Below the pieces are notes generated by a model. That model did not search any database. It saw only the letters and a program-made list of their open reading frames with translations, and had not been told where the DNA came from. 64,000 nt of DNA from Lethocerus indicus (Eukaryota; Arthropoda; Insecta; Hemiptera; Belostomatidae). The DNA lies in assembly GCA_019843655.1 (NCBI GenBank), contig JACDQD010000105.1, forward strand, positions 496,001-560,000, given 5' to 3'. Of this stretch, positions 51,601 through 64,000 are shown piece after piece (within the stretch, counting starts at the first letter, position 1; every line of letters starts with the position of its first letter). Position numbers and translations under genes: made by a program.

Positions 51601-54600
51601 GTCAGTATTATACTTAGAAATTCCTGATCATTTTGAGAACATATTCATTTCCCGCACTGTAAAAGGAAATAAGGTAAAAAAAAATACGAATTACGAAGGC
51701 AACATTAAAAGTACCCATATTTCAAACGCGTTGACAGGAGCGACCTAGATTTATTGAGTCGGATCATGCACAGTCCCTATTTATACCAAAGGCTAGTAAA
51801 GACGGGAATGTTGATTTTTAAAGTATGAATTGAACACGGAAAATACACTTAGATATCAAATGTTTTGAATGACGTGTGATCAAATATTTTCTTTTTTGAC
51901 GTATTCTTAATTATATCAAAATGCCAACAAAATATAATATGATATGCTCAGGAAAGAAAATTTATTATAGGTACAGTTATACGTTTACAGTTATAGGTAG
52001 TCTTTTTTTACTCACTTTGTCTTTGTTCTGCTGCTCACTATTGCGCCAACAGTTCAGCTAACTACCATCGTGTACTGCCTCCCTGGACGTTATATATTCT
52101 CCCATTAAACTTTTGCGCCGACTTTCTGTTCAGAAATTGTTCGCGTAATAATTCCTTTATGGAATGGGCCCTATAGAAAACGGCCATAGTAAAATCTCTA
52201 GGATATCCTGTTGCTATTGTCGTCGTTCTGTAGACTTTCTCTCGGCCGGGGGACCGAGCCCAGTCATTGAGTCATGCCCCGTTCTCCGATGAATCGACGC
52301 ACAAAAATGTTCCTACAGTTCGAAATAACGGTTGTAACAACAGTTCTGGCCCAGCCCACTCATTATTAGGTGTTACGGATATGATATAGATAGAAATAAT
52401 GACGACGCACTAATTACTTTATCCGTGTGAAATATTCTACTATTATGTTGGAATTTTGGCTTGTAATAGAAGCCTTTTCTACTACTGCTGTAATATATTA
52501 ATGTAATAAATTCCGCAATACTGTTATTTAAAGAAAACGTGTCCTTTGATTTATCGGCAAAGTTACGTATTCCTTACCCCCATAAGATTATGCGTGCACA
52601 CATGTATGCGAGTGAAAAGTTGCAGGCACCTTATGTTAACTACTGATTTATGCTCGAACTTTTTCTGAGGTTGTTACACCATTATGTTTGATATAATTTT
52701 TTACTGGCACCACCACCGTAGGTTATATATTATTCGGATCTTTAAAACGAAATTGCAAATACAGTAGGTTTTCTTGTGAAGAACGTAATAACTGTTTGTA
52801 AAAAAACTGAGATAGTGCGGGGCGCCTAAGAAGCTTTAGCTTATTTAACACCCATTAAAGCTGGCCACGACATAATGGCTTTTGAGAATGTATCCTTGAG
52901 TTCAGTAATGTATTTTGATTTTCTTCATAAACCAGTCTTTTTAAGTGACTTCGTGGATAAAAATTACGTTGGTTAAAATCTTAATAACCGTCGTTGTCTG
53001 AAACCGGCGCTGTGGGATTGCCCTTCCACTTTGCACGCTGGACAAGTTCTGAAATTCCCGCTATAAACTTCCGGGGGTGTCTGTCGATTAATGATGGTTT
53101 CCGTAATACATTGAACGGACAGGAAATGGAGGTAGTGATTTGGTGGTAGTACCGTAGAAACTAAATTTTCAGAATGTTCACTCCAATTATTTGAACTAAT
53201 TGAACTAGGCTGTACGGATAATGACGAGAAGCAGAATAAGAGAGCAGAACCGTGTTTATACGTGTCTCATGTGGGTGTGTGACATTTCTGAAGGTTGCCA
53301 ATTCGATTCCGACATACGAGGAAGTGTCGTGTTTGGTTAAGGAATATACACTTATAATCGTGGCAGTCATGGACACCGCTCGATCGATAACAGTACGACA
53401 CATCCTACACAATTGAAAAGATCACTTACCACTTATCAACAACCCACAGCCATTGCAGCACTCTATTATTTTCAGTACATTCACTGCGAAATATAGCAGG
53501 TGATAGGTAGCTTATTATACTAGTGGATGAAGAAGACCGGCCGGTTGTCTTTTTGGGACCCGGAGGGAATTGCCGCCCATTATTAATGGCGAAGTGCGGC
53601 TAAATCGAACCATCAGTGCGTGAAGGAACCCCTCGTCGTTAAGCTCGTGTCCACATTTTGGAAGAGTTAGGACCGGCCGAGGTCTAACTATTGAGTGGGT
53701 GGGCGGGGGCAAGAGAAGTGGACTGAGCCAGCACCCCCTGATCTCACCCACCCATATGCATATAGGACGCCCCTCCCATGTCACCTTAGCTTATAGTTAA
53801 ACTAAAGATGAGTTGGCAACATTACAACGCCAACGAATACATAAGCCCGTCTTTATTAAATGTCCAGATTCGCGATGGATGAAACCTCTCAGAGGGGGAA
53901 ACTTTAATCCACTTTTCCAGAGAGATTTACTGTGGGATTCCCATTATTCGTTTAGCTTTTAATTAATATTTTAGAATATTCAATCATACGCCGAATCCTT
54001 ACAGTAATATCTGTCGCGACTGTCTGTCAATAGTGCCGTAATGATTGGAATTAAGCAGCTAGGACGGCTGACGTGGGCGTGATAGATGCCTACTCGTCAA
54101 TGAAAGTGAATAACCGGCGAGGCCCTTTGTTTGTCGGTGGGCGAGCTCGAGATGGCGGCCACATAATGGTTATTGAGCGGGGGTGGTTTTGGGAGGAAGC
54201 TAAACCGGCGGAGGTGACCGGCCCTTATCTGGCGGTGGTTGTCGCCCCCTACCGTGGGGGAAGCCATCTGTTTCTTACACTTCCTCTCTCAACGCTTCCT
54301 CCACCCCCCACAACTTGGCCTCAACTTTCTATTTCGGTAGTTGTCCACCTTCTTAGAAATTCCCTCTTCCTTCTGCGATCCTTTACAACTCTACCTTTTA
54401 TCGGTCATTCGCCTGTAAGGAAGAGCGACATAGCTTCCTATTAATCTCCGGACTGATTGAATAATAATTGATTAGTGATGTATATCAATCCCCCAGCTTT
54501 ACCTTCGTAGTGAGCTAGAAAGTGTCTAAAATGAAAATATATGTCGACGCTAGATGTGTGAGTGGTCAGTAAAACTGTGGGATCAAGTAGGACCTAAAGT

Positions 54601-56611
54601 ACTATTTTATTTTCCAATGTCTGGAAAAACGTTATGTTATTCAAGAGAAGAAACGTTAGTGTTGAATATGCCCAACGCTATTCATTCTTTGCCGAATAGA
54701 ATTAGGCCGTGGAATATAATAGGTTCATTTAAATTTGACGAATGAGTTAATTTGTTATGAATAAACCGGCCTTGTATAAATGTCTCAAAATTCCTCTTTA
54801 ACCGATTATTAAATTAAAAATTACGCTGTAATAATTTCGGTGTTTTGGGGCATATTTGACTTTTGAATGGTAATTCCAAGAAGCGGTCCGTCCGTTGATT
54901 TACTGGACGGGGAAAATGTTTTAAAAAAACTGTGGGAGTTTTTGACTTATTATCTACCGAATTTTCTGTTTCAATTTTTTAACTCTGTAAGAGTTAGTGA
55001 ATCGATTGAGCGTTTAGCCGTCCATTAACTCTTCAGCGGACATAGTCAATTTCCATTGTTTTTGTCCCAGCCGTGTCTATCATCCAATTTATGGTAGAGG
55101 CTGGCACTATTTGTCGACGCTATTACAGTGTCCACTGAGAACGCCACCTCTGAAGCAATTTCCCTTTGCTCTTTGTTCATTTTTTTGAGCTTATACTGTG
55201 AACTCCGTGCGTTGGTTTGGCGTGTCTGTTTATTAAACGTCCACCAATTTTCTACCAGTATTGAGAGAAACACTTTCACACATTCCACCCAAAAGAGAAT
55301 ATCAGCCAAAAAAAAACTATTAAACGTTCCAGTTAAAAGTGTGACTTACTCTCGCATGTGTTCAACACCGTTCACTAACCTAGTTCGATTGATAATTTAT
55401 AGTTTGGCCTGCGAAGATTTGTATTAATTAACCCTAGTATTGATTGTTTTGATACTTTTTTGGATTTGTAATTGATATGTCGTATTATTAATGCAACCGC
55501 AAGGAAACAACACATCGGGACGTGCCTTTTTCAGAAAGGGTATGCAGATCAAAGGGGTATTCCATTTCAAATTTCTTCCGAATATTATGCTCTACTGGCC
55601 GAGTTTTGGTTTTACCTATTTCAAATTGCCACATAGGTGCCTGCATATTTGAATCTACAGGAAATGACGCTGCATTCGGTATGCCACATCCCGTCTGATG
55701 TGTTCATTTTTCGCGACAAAGGGGACACAACGGAATATTTGATACGGCGATGAGCGATCGCCATTGTTCAGGGCTCATAGGTTTCTAAATTACAAACCCT
55801 GGGGCAGCTAACGATCCGGTTAATTTTTAAAATTCAATTTCTGTCCATCCCTATTGCCCCATTTAGTAGCCAAATCATTTTCCAATACTCGTTCAAATGA
55901 TTATTTCATTATTAAACCCAACATATTACCGATTTTGTCATACGTGTCTCGTTATATTGATTTTTCTATTTAACGATATTGTTGTAAATGTTCAAATGTT
56001 ATTACTATTTTAAGTAAGTATCTTTAGCTGTAGTATGATAGTACTTTATTTTTTGTATGACTTATATTTGTTATCAAAATGTTATTTACATTGAATTATC
56101 CTTTCCCTTGTATTTTCAATGTAGGCCGTATAATCAGGTATTTATTGGTAAGTAAAATGGAGAGGAGCTTAAGATTAGGGGTGACACAACCGGCTGCTGG
56201 GTTTTTGTCAATGGGCCTTCTCTCGCACCAGGTCTCGGTTTCTTTATTAAACCTCAGGGCAGGAATTAAAAAGAGAATTTTTAATTGGCGAGCCGGCCAC
56301 AGGGCCAGCCTTTAATAATTAATGTCTGGACGGCCCATGCGGTGCCCCAACGGGCATAAAGCGACAGCTGCCCCCGTAATCATCGCTGCTTACCCCGCCC
56401 CAATCACGCCCTTTTTTAACCATCCAAACCCAGCATAAACTCCTGTGCAGTAATACTAATTTCTGTTATGATCGACCACCCTTAAAATATTATCGCCTGG
56501 GAAAGTAAAATGGTTCATTGACATTTATGAAACATGCACCTAAACTTTATTATACTCCGTATTATTGAAGGCAAAATTAAACCTGTAAATTTTAGCACCA
56601 TTATGGTGATA

Positions 56612-56680
56612 TTCTGTCTCCGCTCAATGATTTGGTTTTTGGTGGTAAACCGGTTTCAGCTTCCGGTCAACTGCAGTAGC
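56612..56680 (-). repeat. Dispersed repeat family B, copy 1
   Basis: It aligns with 63542-63609 over about 69 bases. Shared blocks on the + strand are TTCTGTCTC, then CTCA-TGATTTGGT, then ACCGGTTTC, then CAGTAG. On the minus strand it contains a GAAACCGGT core preceded by an ACTG-type sequence, the same general order as family A. No coding capacity. Confidence 0.6.
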
Positions 56681-58925
56681 ACGTGAACAATTCTGATATA
56701 CCGAACAGATATAAAAAGAAATTTTAGCGCGCGGTGCCAAGCTTTTTGCATTATCCATTCTGTTGTCGTATGGCAATATCATTAATGTTAATCAACTACG
56801 TTGTTGGTTAATATGTAAGCGCTACGCACATTTCCTCTTACGTGTCCTCTGGAAATGAAGAGGGTACATACATCATCGGATGCCTTTATGTCGGCCCGCT
56901 TGGTGATCAAAGCAACCGCCCTAAAAAATTAGGGCCCTGAGTATCCCGAAGATAATCATCCCGACTTTTATATTCTTGTTCGAGTGGGCTTTCTTCTTTT
57001 AGTATTTCTAAATGTCAGAACAATGCGAGAGGAGGCCGTCCGTACGTCTGCTGATGATAACTTCGTTTTTACGTGTGACGAAAATCGGGTTTTACTTTTC
57101 AAAATTCTGAGTGGGGCCAGATTGGCGCGTGGAATTCATAGGAAGGCGAGGGGGATCGGTGGATTGAATTGAAGGGAGGATTGTGGTGGCCTGACAGACA
57201 GTCAGACTGATGACTGACAGGGAGGTTGAGACGAGACGGCTTTTGTAGGTACGCGTGTCCCTGCCTGGTTGTTCGTCTGCGTGGGTTCGTGAGCGCACAC
57301 ACTCACTACACTAGAAAGCTGCGTATTGCGCGGCTCTATTGGGGTGGAGGGGGGGCTTTTGTCCGTCTCCGGTACACAATGCAGGGGGCAGTTGGCCTTG
57401 CCTCTTCTCCCGACCTTCCGAGTACCTGGGCATACCTACCGTTTTCATTTCCTTCTTTCCACGACCGAGTAAAATTCCGATCTATATTATCCATCCTCCG
57501 ATCGTTTCTGTTATTTTATGAAAGTCTCGAATTGATGTATAAACTTCGGTATACAACGTAAAATAGATACTATTAATAGTCAGCGTCTACCACAATTTAT
57601 TAAATACGATATTCTTGACTACAGCAGTTTTGCGCTCCTATCTCGTTGGTTTGGATTAACTTCTCACCTTCGTCACTAAATTTGGCACCTTCACGCGGTT
57701 TTACATTACTGTAATTAGATTATAATACAGATACCTTTCTACACAATTAAAACACTGATATATATGTAAATAACTCCAGAAGCTACCTAGATTTTTCAGT
57801 GAAAATTCCCCGGCTCGACCACTCGCTGTTGCTCCTTGGGTTCTTTGCGATTGCAGGATTCCATTAATGAACCGGCAAATATCGTTTTTGTGTTGCTTCG
57901 TGAAGACAGTGTCACCCGTTGTTTATCTCGGCGGATGGTATTCGATAGCTGGGGGGTATGCCCCCGGAAGGAAGAAGGCTGGCGGTGGCGGGGGCAGGTC
58001 CTGGAGCCGGGGCCAATTTGTACCGGCAAATATTTACCAAGCCCGCTAGGCCGCACCATTGAAACACTTCACCGATGTTTTATCTCCTCCTCCGCACACT
58101 CCACTCTCCAGTTACGGCATAAACACGCGCACACGAGAATACCCTGAAATGATTCGGAACGGAACCGGCACTGATTGGGGGCAACGGATACGAGGATATA
58201 TTCTATCAATTCAATTTGCTATATATACGGGGGGAATCACGAGCAGGAAGACGGGCCTCATTCCTGTGGTAAAATAAAGTATTGTAGAACATTTTCAATT
58301 CGAAACGCCTACCGAGCCCATATTTAATATACGTTGTGAATCTTCAGTTTATTCCGTTGGTTAAATAATTAGAATACTACGATACATTAAAAGGACCTCT
58401 CCAGTGTCTTTTATATTTCATTAAAATGCCAAAATCGTATCAAAAAACTGAAAGCTGGTATGAAAAATGACCCAAATGATGCTTACAAAGACCCATGTAT
58501 TAAGCAAGTTGAAATAAAGTGCGTTACTCTCGGGGTTTGTATTATTGTATCAAAAAAAGATTCTTTTGTCTCGTTAAGGTCCCGCAGTCGCTTTTTGCCC
58601 GTCTGTGCAGCAATATAATATGAAGAATGGCTTGAACCCAATAAGGTATCTGAATAATGATCTGTCACAGGTCGCTTGTTTGCCCCGAGGCTAGACCAAG
58701 CCTGTAGTCGAATTTAGAAAAACAAAACCGGGATTTTATGGTGTCACACTATCGATATATTTTTTTTTACCTGTAGCAATTAATATTTTCATGAATTCTA
58801 ATAAATAGTCTTGGCTACAAATATAAATTTAAATGTCAATTGTACATATATCTGCAGTCCTTTAAGCCCTTAGGCCATCGGTAAAGGGCATCAACAAATA
58901 TCGCCCTGGAAACCTGCATTGGAGT

Positions 58926-58949
58926 TAGTGTTAGTTTCGACTAACACTA
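58926..58949. repeat. Perfect 10-bp hairpin with TTCG loop
   Basis: TAGTGTTAGT and ACTAACACTA flank TTCG. A UUCG loop is among the most stable RNA tetraloops, although the usual C-G closing pair is replaced here by U-A. No surrounding structure was recognised. Confidence 0.65.
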
Positions 58950-59475
58950 TCAGCGATAATCTCTCAGAGAATGCATCGCGTGTATTTTCGGCCCCGTCGA
59001 AGAAGTGAGCATTGGCCAACACGAGACATTGTTATTTTATACAAAAAAACTAAAGATGAAAAGGAAAGGATAAAACAAAAATTATATCATGCCCACATTT
59101 TGTGAACTTCTTTCATGCAATATTTCTTGTTTTGAACAGGTCGTTTTTTTATACGAATCATATATATTATAAAAGCTTTTTTCCCCCCGAATAATGTTCG
59201 CAGTGTTTTATTAACAGCCGAAAACGCTGAACCTTGTTAAATTGTTAAACTCCGATAAGGTGCTACTTATCAGTAGGTACATAATCGGGCCAGATTATGT
59301 TATACATTTTATCAATATGGCTAATTTATCTTATTATAATAATGGTCTGGTGCTACCTGCTATAGGTTTTAACTGTTATATCTAATCAATGTCCTTTGAT
59401 GAAACTCAATACATGCCTGAAGGTGGTGGGGGCGGTTACATCACACCCACCAAATCATAGCCATTTCATTAGTAC

Positions 59476-59504
59476 GAAGCCCCGAAACTCTTTTACGGGG
59501 CTTC
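59476..59504. repeat. GC-rich 9-bp hairpin
   Basis: GAAGCCCCG and CGGGGCTTC pair perfectly around an 11-base loop. It is one of the most stable short stems in an AT-rich neighbourhood. It resembles a bacterial terminator stem but lacks a T run, and the setting is eukaryotic. Confidence 0.65.
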
Positions 59505-61465
59505 ATAAGAACGGGGCACGCAAGTGCGAGCTTTTCTACTAGTTTCAATAATATGCTTGTTTAATTGCTCGAATTATTAAGGCTACACTCGCCGCGATTT
59601 GAAGGGAATCAATGACAGTGAATCGAGGGTGAGTCACGAGGCTTTACTTATTAAACTATCAGGTTGAAGGAAAACTTTCAAATGCATGAACTATACAGAG
59701 CGGCAGTAAGTATTTTCGGGTAAGAGATAATTGTTTGTCGTCACGGTGTGATATTCAAAACATAGAAACTTATTATAGTTATAAGGTATACATTAATGTA
59801 TAACTACACGCCACATGAATTGAGTTTAAATATGTACAGCTATATATACAGAAATCGGCATTACTTGTTTAAAATATTTTATTAACGGACATTTATTTCG
59901 TTTTCTTATTAACGTACAATTCTTTAAGTAGTTAAAATTCAAATAAAAATGTAAAAGTAGTAGTATGGCAGTTATAGTAATGATTTTTATTAACGTATGG
60001 TATTTGTAGGTTTCGGCTTTTCGTTAATATAAGATGCTCATGAGGATCCCTGATTTTTCGGTTGTATGGTTTATTGACAATGTTACTTTATTGTTGTTTG
60101 GGTTCCCGAATGATCGTATTATTTTTCGATTAATTCAATCGAATGGCTTATGTATGTTACTTTATTATGACCGGAGAAAAATCACACATCCAGTTATTTG
60201 ATATACGGGTCGGGTGTGGAAAAATATTGATATTGTCATTGGAGAGCGATGACCGGGCAGGGCGCTGTGACAATGGGGAGCTTCCGCATCCGACATGTTC
60301 CGGTATTGGATGATATTTTCGGAAGGGGTGGGATTTGTGCGGACGGGACGAGGCGAGGGGTTCCTGTGGGAGCGCATTAGGGTGGCGGGCTCCTCCGCGG
60401 GATAACACCTCCCCGGGGATAACTCCGCCCCCGCACCATTAACGAATATTTCCCAAGTCCTACAGCTTCCTACCGGCCGAGGGGACTTCGGGGTAGTTGA
60501 AAAACTAGGTTTGTCGATTACTCAACTAAGTAATATTCCCTCCTAAGAATGAGAAAATAACGAATCACTACACCGATATAGGGATATAGTTTTTATGTAA
60601 CACTCCTCAGTTATACCCCTTACGTCCTCTGTTTTCATCGTTAACTAAATATCTAGATAAACCTATTGAACGGTTAATTTGACTTTAGTTATAGATACTA
60701 CTTCCACATGGAATATCACAACCAAAGACTATAAAATATAAGTAAACAAATTTAAATCCGGAATATTTGGTATTAAGATACTTGTTAGGGGGTCCTTAAG
60801 GGTTTGAAATATTATTTTACCATGCATGATGGTTACTTACTGGAACTACGAGATAAAGGTCTAAACCTGTTTTTGGGTTAAACTAGAAGTATTGGGCATC
60901 ACAAGATTGATGATATTTGATATTAACTATATTTTATTAATAAATTAATTTTAAGCGATTACTTTTAATTGTATACACAAGATGAATTTTCGATAATGAA
61001 CTCCTGACAGATGACCCGTTTTAGTAAATATTACTTTTTTGACAATTGGTACCTAAACCAGGAGTAACTTGACGTTAGGATAACCCAAACACCCAGGCTC
61101 CAGTGTGTTGCACCTGTAGAGCGAGCATCAGGGGCGTCTTTTATTATTTATTTACTTTAAATAAGACTGTTTACATTGAAGTTTAAATAAATATGTAGTG
61201 AAGGTAGTAAATTATTTGAATGAATTATATTGTGCATGTGAGAGCACAATAGGTTAAAAAATGCAGTAGCTCGTCTTCATATCAAATATCACCGGGCCAG
61301 TGTTTATTTATTTGTACGGGACCCTCTAAATTTGTGAGCGTATGCTAATAAGAAGAGTATTAGCGGTAGCCGGTATAACAGCCTGTTTAAAGTTTTATGA
61401 GTTGTGTAACAGACTTCCCTGAGGAACTCTTACATTGGCACGGGCTCTTAACGGTTCCCTCGTGG

Positions 61466-61476
61466 GGGGGGGGGTG
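61466..61476 (+). repeat. Poly-G run
   Basis: An uninterrupted run of about ten G. Similar G or C runs occur near 13700 and 39255. Such runs are prone to sequencing length error. Confidence 0.7.
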
Positions 61477-63541
61477 TCTAACGCCTACAGTTAAATTCTT
61501 GAAACGATTAACCCTTCTCCAACGGGTTCTCTGTACTAACTCAATAAATTAATACGGGAATTGAAACGGTGGGGACGTTCTCAGGGCAACACTATTAGTA
61601 GCAGAAAATAGTCGTCTTCTATGAATTATCTAAATTCAGTGTTTACTTTAAATGTGCGCCTTGAAATATCGATGACTTTATTAATATAAAATAGTTTAAA
61701 AACGATTTTGCTTAGTTTAATTATATGTACACAGTAAAATACGTTCAACTCAATAAAATAATTGCATATTGGTATTGGATTAATGTGATTAAAATATCAT
61801 GTTACTTATATTATCGCATGTAGAATGTTTCTATTTGGCGGTGACATTTAACAATAATTAAGTATAATGAACGAAAAATAAATCCTTTACCTCTTATTTA
61901 ATATGTACATGTCATAATGTGTATTAATATTTATAGTTATCAAACGTATTACTATCGAGTTTAAATGGGCGATGTAACGGATTTGTAAAACGTTTTTCGG
62001 CTTCTTTATAAACGCTTGGAATTAATGGCTCGATTGTAATGCGCTGATGCTGTGACAGCCTTGTATCGGGGTTTCTTGTTGGTTTGTGAATTGACCCGCA
62101 TTAGTTGTCTATTTATGCTGTATACTCAGTATCGATTTGCATCCGCCCCCTTCACATTTTGTACCCGATCTAAATGGACTACACCACAGGAACAGTTTAG
62201 AATTGAAGTTGGTACCAACGCCAAGGTTTGTTTGTTATCATATTTAATTTATGTACTCGCGTCAACGGAGCTATTGCGGTTTCAACGGACGAAATTACGA
62301 TGGAATCATCTTCCATGTCAGTGCTCCCTAACAAAATTTTAATCCGTGTTTCTTTTATGATGTACAATACGAATCTCCACAGTGGGAATCTTGTGAAATT
62401 ATCCCTATGATCCAGTATAATTTGAACAGTAACATGATGGTTTTATTTTAACAAAATCGAACCTACAATTAAAAAATTCTTTCTTATAGTTTCTTTTTTC
62501 CCATGCATTGATTCTGAGGAAGGACCTGCTCACAGGATTATAGTTCCCTTGGGAAATAATCTTCATTCGTTTCAATCATGCATTAATAGGAAGATGAGTG
62601 CCTACATAGCACTCTACGTACGGTTTTATGTTCCGAAGTTCATAATGTACAATTTTGCTGGTTTGACGTTTAGTTTATTAGTGTACATAAACAGGCCAAA
62701 TATAAGGGCGTAGTGTTAGAACACACATGATTCTATTCCTGCAATATTAACAGAGTAAAACGGTCTCAGCGATACTGGAAGACAGGAGACTCATACGAGT
62801 GCATTTTCTCGCACTGGTTAATGCGTTGTGAAACAATAATACTTGGGACGGGATGTAACCGTGTAATTGGAAACATTTTATTTTATCATTTGTACGTGTA
62901 TTCAACAAGCTAACCTCCGACATAAATGGAGATACCTTCCATTGGTTGGACGTGTGTAATGTAGACTGCTCGGAGTGTCTGCTTCATCTTTACAAATTTC
63001 TTTTGGAAGCTTCCTCCCAGTTCGGGTCGGTATCGGAGCGAAATGTGCTTTCTATTCTGAGCAAATGACCGTATGTGTACTTTGATAGATGAGAAGTACG
63101 CGCTATATATGCGCGCGCGTTCCGCCCCATACCCCGCAGTCCTGCCCTCCTGAAAAATGGCTCGACTTAACCCTAGTGTGTGTACCAGTAGTGGCGCTAT
63201 AGTTATCATCATGAATCAAGCACACATACACACGAACACGGAGCGCGTTTACGTTGCTGGGCGCACATTCGGAGCAGTAACACCTTGCCCACCATGAAAA
63301 TACAGCCATGACTCAGCTTCTATTATTACTATTTGAATACTCTTATATGATCGCATAATTAGAGTACTTGCAAATCGAATATTTAAACAGAAGATAAAAA
63401 AGCGTTTTTTGTTTTACCTCGGTTTATATAATTCATGTTGTGGAGTTATAAAGTATTTATAAATAACCTTTAAATTCTTGTTTCATCGATATAACTGCAT
63501 ACCATTTTCGTATGTAGGCATTACAACTGATATTTCGTGGG

Positions 63542-63609
63542 TTTCTGTCTCTTCTCACTGATTTGGTCTTTTGCTAGACCGGTTTCGGCTGCTCGCCATT
63601 TTCAGTAGC
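63542..63609 (-). repeat. Dispersed repeat family B, copy 2
   Basis: The clearest copy of family B. Its minus strand reads CTACTGAAAATGGC, then GCAGCCGAAACCGGTCTAGC, then ACCAAATCAGTGAG. The same 17-base core occurs on the + strand at 7762-7778. The copies at 56612 and 63542 share orientation. Confidence 0.6.
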
Positions 63610-64000
63610 GGTGTTAGTAACTTTGGCACTTTGGTTGTTTTTTGAACATCCTCACTGCACTGTCACTTGTACTGACAGTTACTTGTTATTGTGTTTTGGG
63701 GGGATGGTGTTTGTCTTATTTCGGTTGGTGGGATTTTGTTAATCGGCTTAAGTCTGTCGGATTAACAGTGAAATATATATTTAACGAAATTGGTCATGAC
63801 TATTAGGTTCTGAATCCAAATAAATGACAGGAACATATCTGGTATTGTGTATTTACGATCATAAAGATTTTCCTGATGATCAAAAATTTATAAGAAAAAA
63901 AGTTTATTTCCGCACCACACTTTTGCTTTCTCTTTAAATAAAAATAGATTAACTATCTATTTTATTAGATATTTTTTTTAATTATCAATAAATAATTAGG

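Larger units (their letters stand above)
46159..64000 (+). other. Intron 2, at least 17.8 kb, continues beyond the window
   Basis: Nothing after the GTAAGT donor at 46159 looks like the expected next exon (Tyr-Pro, then a Trp-Leu-Lys-Asp strand and the second Ig cysteine). Frames such as 50111-50506, 50403-50780 and 54073-54444 have no domain signature. Besides the repeats listed separately, it holds GC-richer patches at about 48890-49020, 54060-54300, 57100-57460 and 60230-60430. A YY1/Pho-like GATGGCGGC lies at 54151-54159. The rest is AT-rich DNA in which I see no feature. Confidence 0.6.

Noticed and set aside
54073..54444. 123-codon open frame on the + strand
   Set aside because: It lies in a GC-rich patch where stops are rare. 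Its proline-, leucine- and serine-rich second half follows a pyrimidine-rich stretch. No recognisable family.

Overview
The window looks like a stretch of animal, most probably arthropod (insect-like), nuclear DNA: AT-rich, full of microsatellites and small inverted repeats, with no operons and no long open reading frames. The only protein-coding sequence I can support is the 5' end of one + strand gene. Its first coding exon (CDS 2471-2573) encodes a short N-terminus and a hydrophobic signal peptide. After a 43.5 kb phase-1 intron, a 96-nt exon (46063-46158) encodes the start of an immunoglobulin domain. The two join in frame. The start of the mature protein (QAPRF, a serine run, VSEG, LQCQALG) resembles what I recall of the N-terminus of the Ig/FNIII adhesion protein Sidekick (sdk). 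The rest of the gene must lie beyond 64000.

Layout: 1-1990 is AT-rich, CpG-poor flanking DNA, perhaps part of a neighbouring gene. About 1990-2573 is a CpG-richer promoter and 5' leader with an initiator-like TTCAGTC and four upstream ORFs. 2574-46062 is intron 1. It contains a near-ideal recursive-splicing (ratchet) site at 21837/21838, a weaker one at 36577/36578, a foldback element flanked by TTAA near 9.1 kb, and two copies of a dispersed repeat with a hammerhead-ribozyme-like core in opposite orientation. It also holds a strong cryptic acceptor at 15930 that could make a short terminal exon, CTCF-like sites and several perfect hairpins. 46063-46158 is exon 2. 46159-64000 is the start of intron 2, with a (TA)26 tract just after exon 2, a degenerate hammerhead-like repeat and two copies of another repeat family.

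The most interesting signals are those that would process a very long intron (ratchet sites, possible intronic terminal exon) and the ribozyme-like repeat cores. No transposon-encoded protein, tRNA, rRNA or CRISPR array was recognised. The listed open frames longer than 60 codons, apart from the one containing exon 1, look like chance frames.
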